From NCBI RefSeq assembly GCF_051020955.1, contig NW_027476374.1:124001-188000 (forward strand): a stretch of DNA of 64,000 nucleotides. The letters are read 5' to 3'. This stretch comes from Megalopta genalis. Its lineage: Eukaryota; Arthropoda; Insecta; Hymenoptera; Halictidae. The position numbers and the translations under genes were made by a program. Below are positions 63,476 to 64,000 of this stretch, in pieces. Each line of letters starts with the position of its first letter. Position 1 is the stretch's first letter. The notes beneath the pieces are model-generated. The model saw only the letters and a program-made list of their open reading frames with translations, had not been told where the DNA came from and did not search any database.

Positions 63476-64000
63476 CAAGTTCACTCTAAACATAAGAAGA
63501 AGGCGTCTAAGGACACTCGCCTAAACTTATTACAAATCAACCTGCACAATTGTAGATTAGCGCATGACCTGCTCCAACAAAATGCAATCGACCTTGACAT
63601 CGACGTGGTTTTGATTTCTGAACCATGGCGGATACTAGACCATTGGTTCGGGGCCAGGGATGGCAGAGCGGCCATATGGGTCACTGCTGGGCGACTGAGA
63701 GTTTTTCGTCTATCCAACGTCTTTCCAGCATAGACGGATGCGTGGTAGTACAGCTCAACGATATAACAGTTGTTAGCTGCTACTACAGGCCGAACATGCG
63801 ATTGGACAATTTTATGACGCACTTGCATCACCTTGAACATCTGATAGGCACCCTGGATCGCGAACACCTGATCGTGGCAGGTGACTTCAATTCAAAATCA
63901 CCAGCCTGGGGGTGGCCTGCACGGGGCACTGCCACCCTCCAAATGGCAAACCGTGTCCGGATTTGCCCGGTGGTCAGTGAAGGGAAGTTCACGTTTGAGA
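63476..64000 (+). pseudogene. Retrotransposon ORF2, endonuclease domain, frameshifted and cut by the window end
   Basis: This is the N-terminal apurinic-type (exonuclease-endonuclease-phosphatase) domain that nicks target DNA to prime reverse transcription. The first frame is open from 63476 to a TAG at 63731. It has the catalytic Asn in LLQINLHNC (codon at 63539) and the catalytic Glu in LISEPW (63620). The next conserved parts lie in the frame one base back: VVVQLNDITVVSCYYRPN and VAGDFNSKSPAWG with the catalytic Asp (63883) and Asn (63889). The shift falls between about 63690 and 63730, consistent with one lost base or two gained. No ATG precedes the endonuclease in frame. The window ends before the SDH motif and the reverse transcriptase, so nothing can be said of those. 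Confidence 0.75.

Larger units (their letters stand above)
61267..64000 (+). mobile_element. Non-LTR retrotransposon, R1-like, 5' part
   Basis: Immediately after the satellite the base composition and codon-like structure change abruptly. In order, a gag-like region ends in three zinc knuckles, a short gap follows, and then an apurinic-type endonuclease begins. This is the gene order of two-ORF non-LTR retrotransposons with CCHC gag proteins; the endonuclease stretches LLQINLHNC, LISEPW and VAGDFNSKSPAWG look most like the R1 clade. The reverse transcriptase and 3' end lie beyond the window. The first ATG of the gag region is only 30 bp from the satellite, so the 5' untranslated region is very short or missing; 5' truncation is common for such elements. 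Two gag frameshifts, a lost zinc ligand and an ORF2 frameshift suggest a dead copy. Assignment to R1 rather than a related clade is inference. Confidence 0.85.

Noticed and set aside
63481..63867. Minus-strand 128-codon frame opposite ORF2
   Set aside because: Shadow of the endonuclease domain, whose catalytic motifs are on the + strand.

Overview
This window is non-coding satellite DNA over about 96% of its length, followed by the 5' part of a decayed non-LTR retrotransposon. Bases 1 to about 61266 are one uninterrupted tandem array of a 30-bp monomer. Five monomer types (A to E) form a 150-bp pentamer, and pentamers are assembled into larger nested units of about 449, 598, 749, 1050, 1950-3000 and 3520 bp. 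The array runs off the left edge, so its true length is unknown. I found no cellular gene, RNA gene or foreign insertion inside it.

The source is a eukaryote, probably an arthropod and likely an insect. This rests on the retroelement: a gag-like protein with three CCHC-type zinc knuckles, followed by an apurinic-type endonuclease that looks most like the R1 clade. Species cannot be read from the sequence, and the satellite family is not one I recognise.

Layout: 1-1430, pentamer array of the same subfamily as 4.7-24.7 kb; 1431-3963, a roughly 976-bp segment present twice at a 1557-bp offset; 3964-4694, mosaic; 4695-24710, very homogeneous array in super-repeats of 1.95-3.0 kb; 24711-26334, diverged monomers; 26335-29180 and 31499-34640, a segmental duplication around diverged DNA at 29181-31498, the second copy holding a 598-bp tandem duplication; 34641-38104, mosaic; 38105-49734, three nearly identical 3520-bp super-repeats, the middle one with an extra 1050-bp internal duplication; 49735-51284, diverged then mosaic; 51285-52782, a 749-bp tandem duplication; 52783-53384, mosaic; 53385-57886, a 2251-bp tandem duplication; 57887-58679, mosaic; 58680-59990, a 449-bp unit three times; 59991-61266, the right edge, increasingly degenerate towards its end.

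From 61267 to the window end lies the retroelement on the + strand. Its gag region (ORF1) is split over two frames by two compensating frameshifts and has lost one zinc-ligand cysteine. ORF2 has no in-frame ATG before its endonuclease and carries a frameshift near 63.7 kb. This copy is therefore probably dead. The long open frames throughout the satellite follow arithmetically from a repeat length divisible by three and are not annotated as genes.
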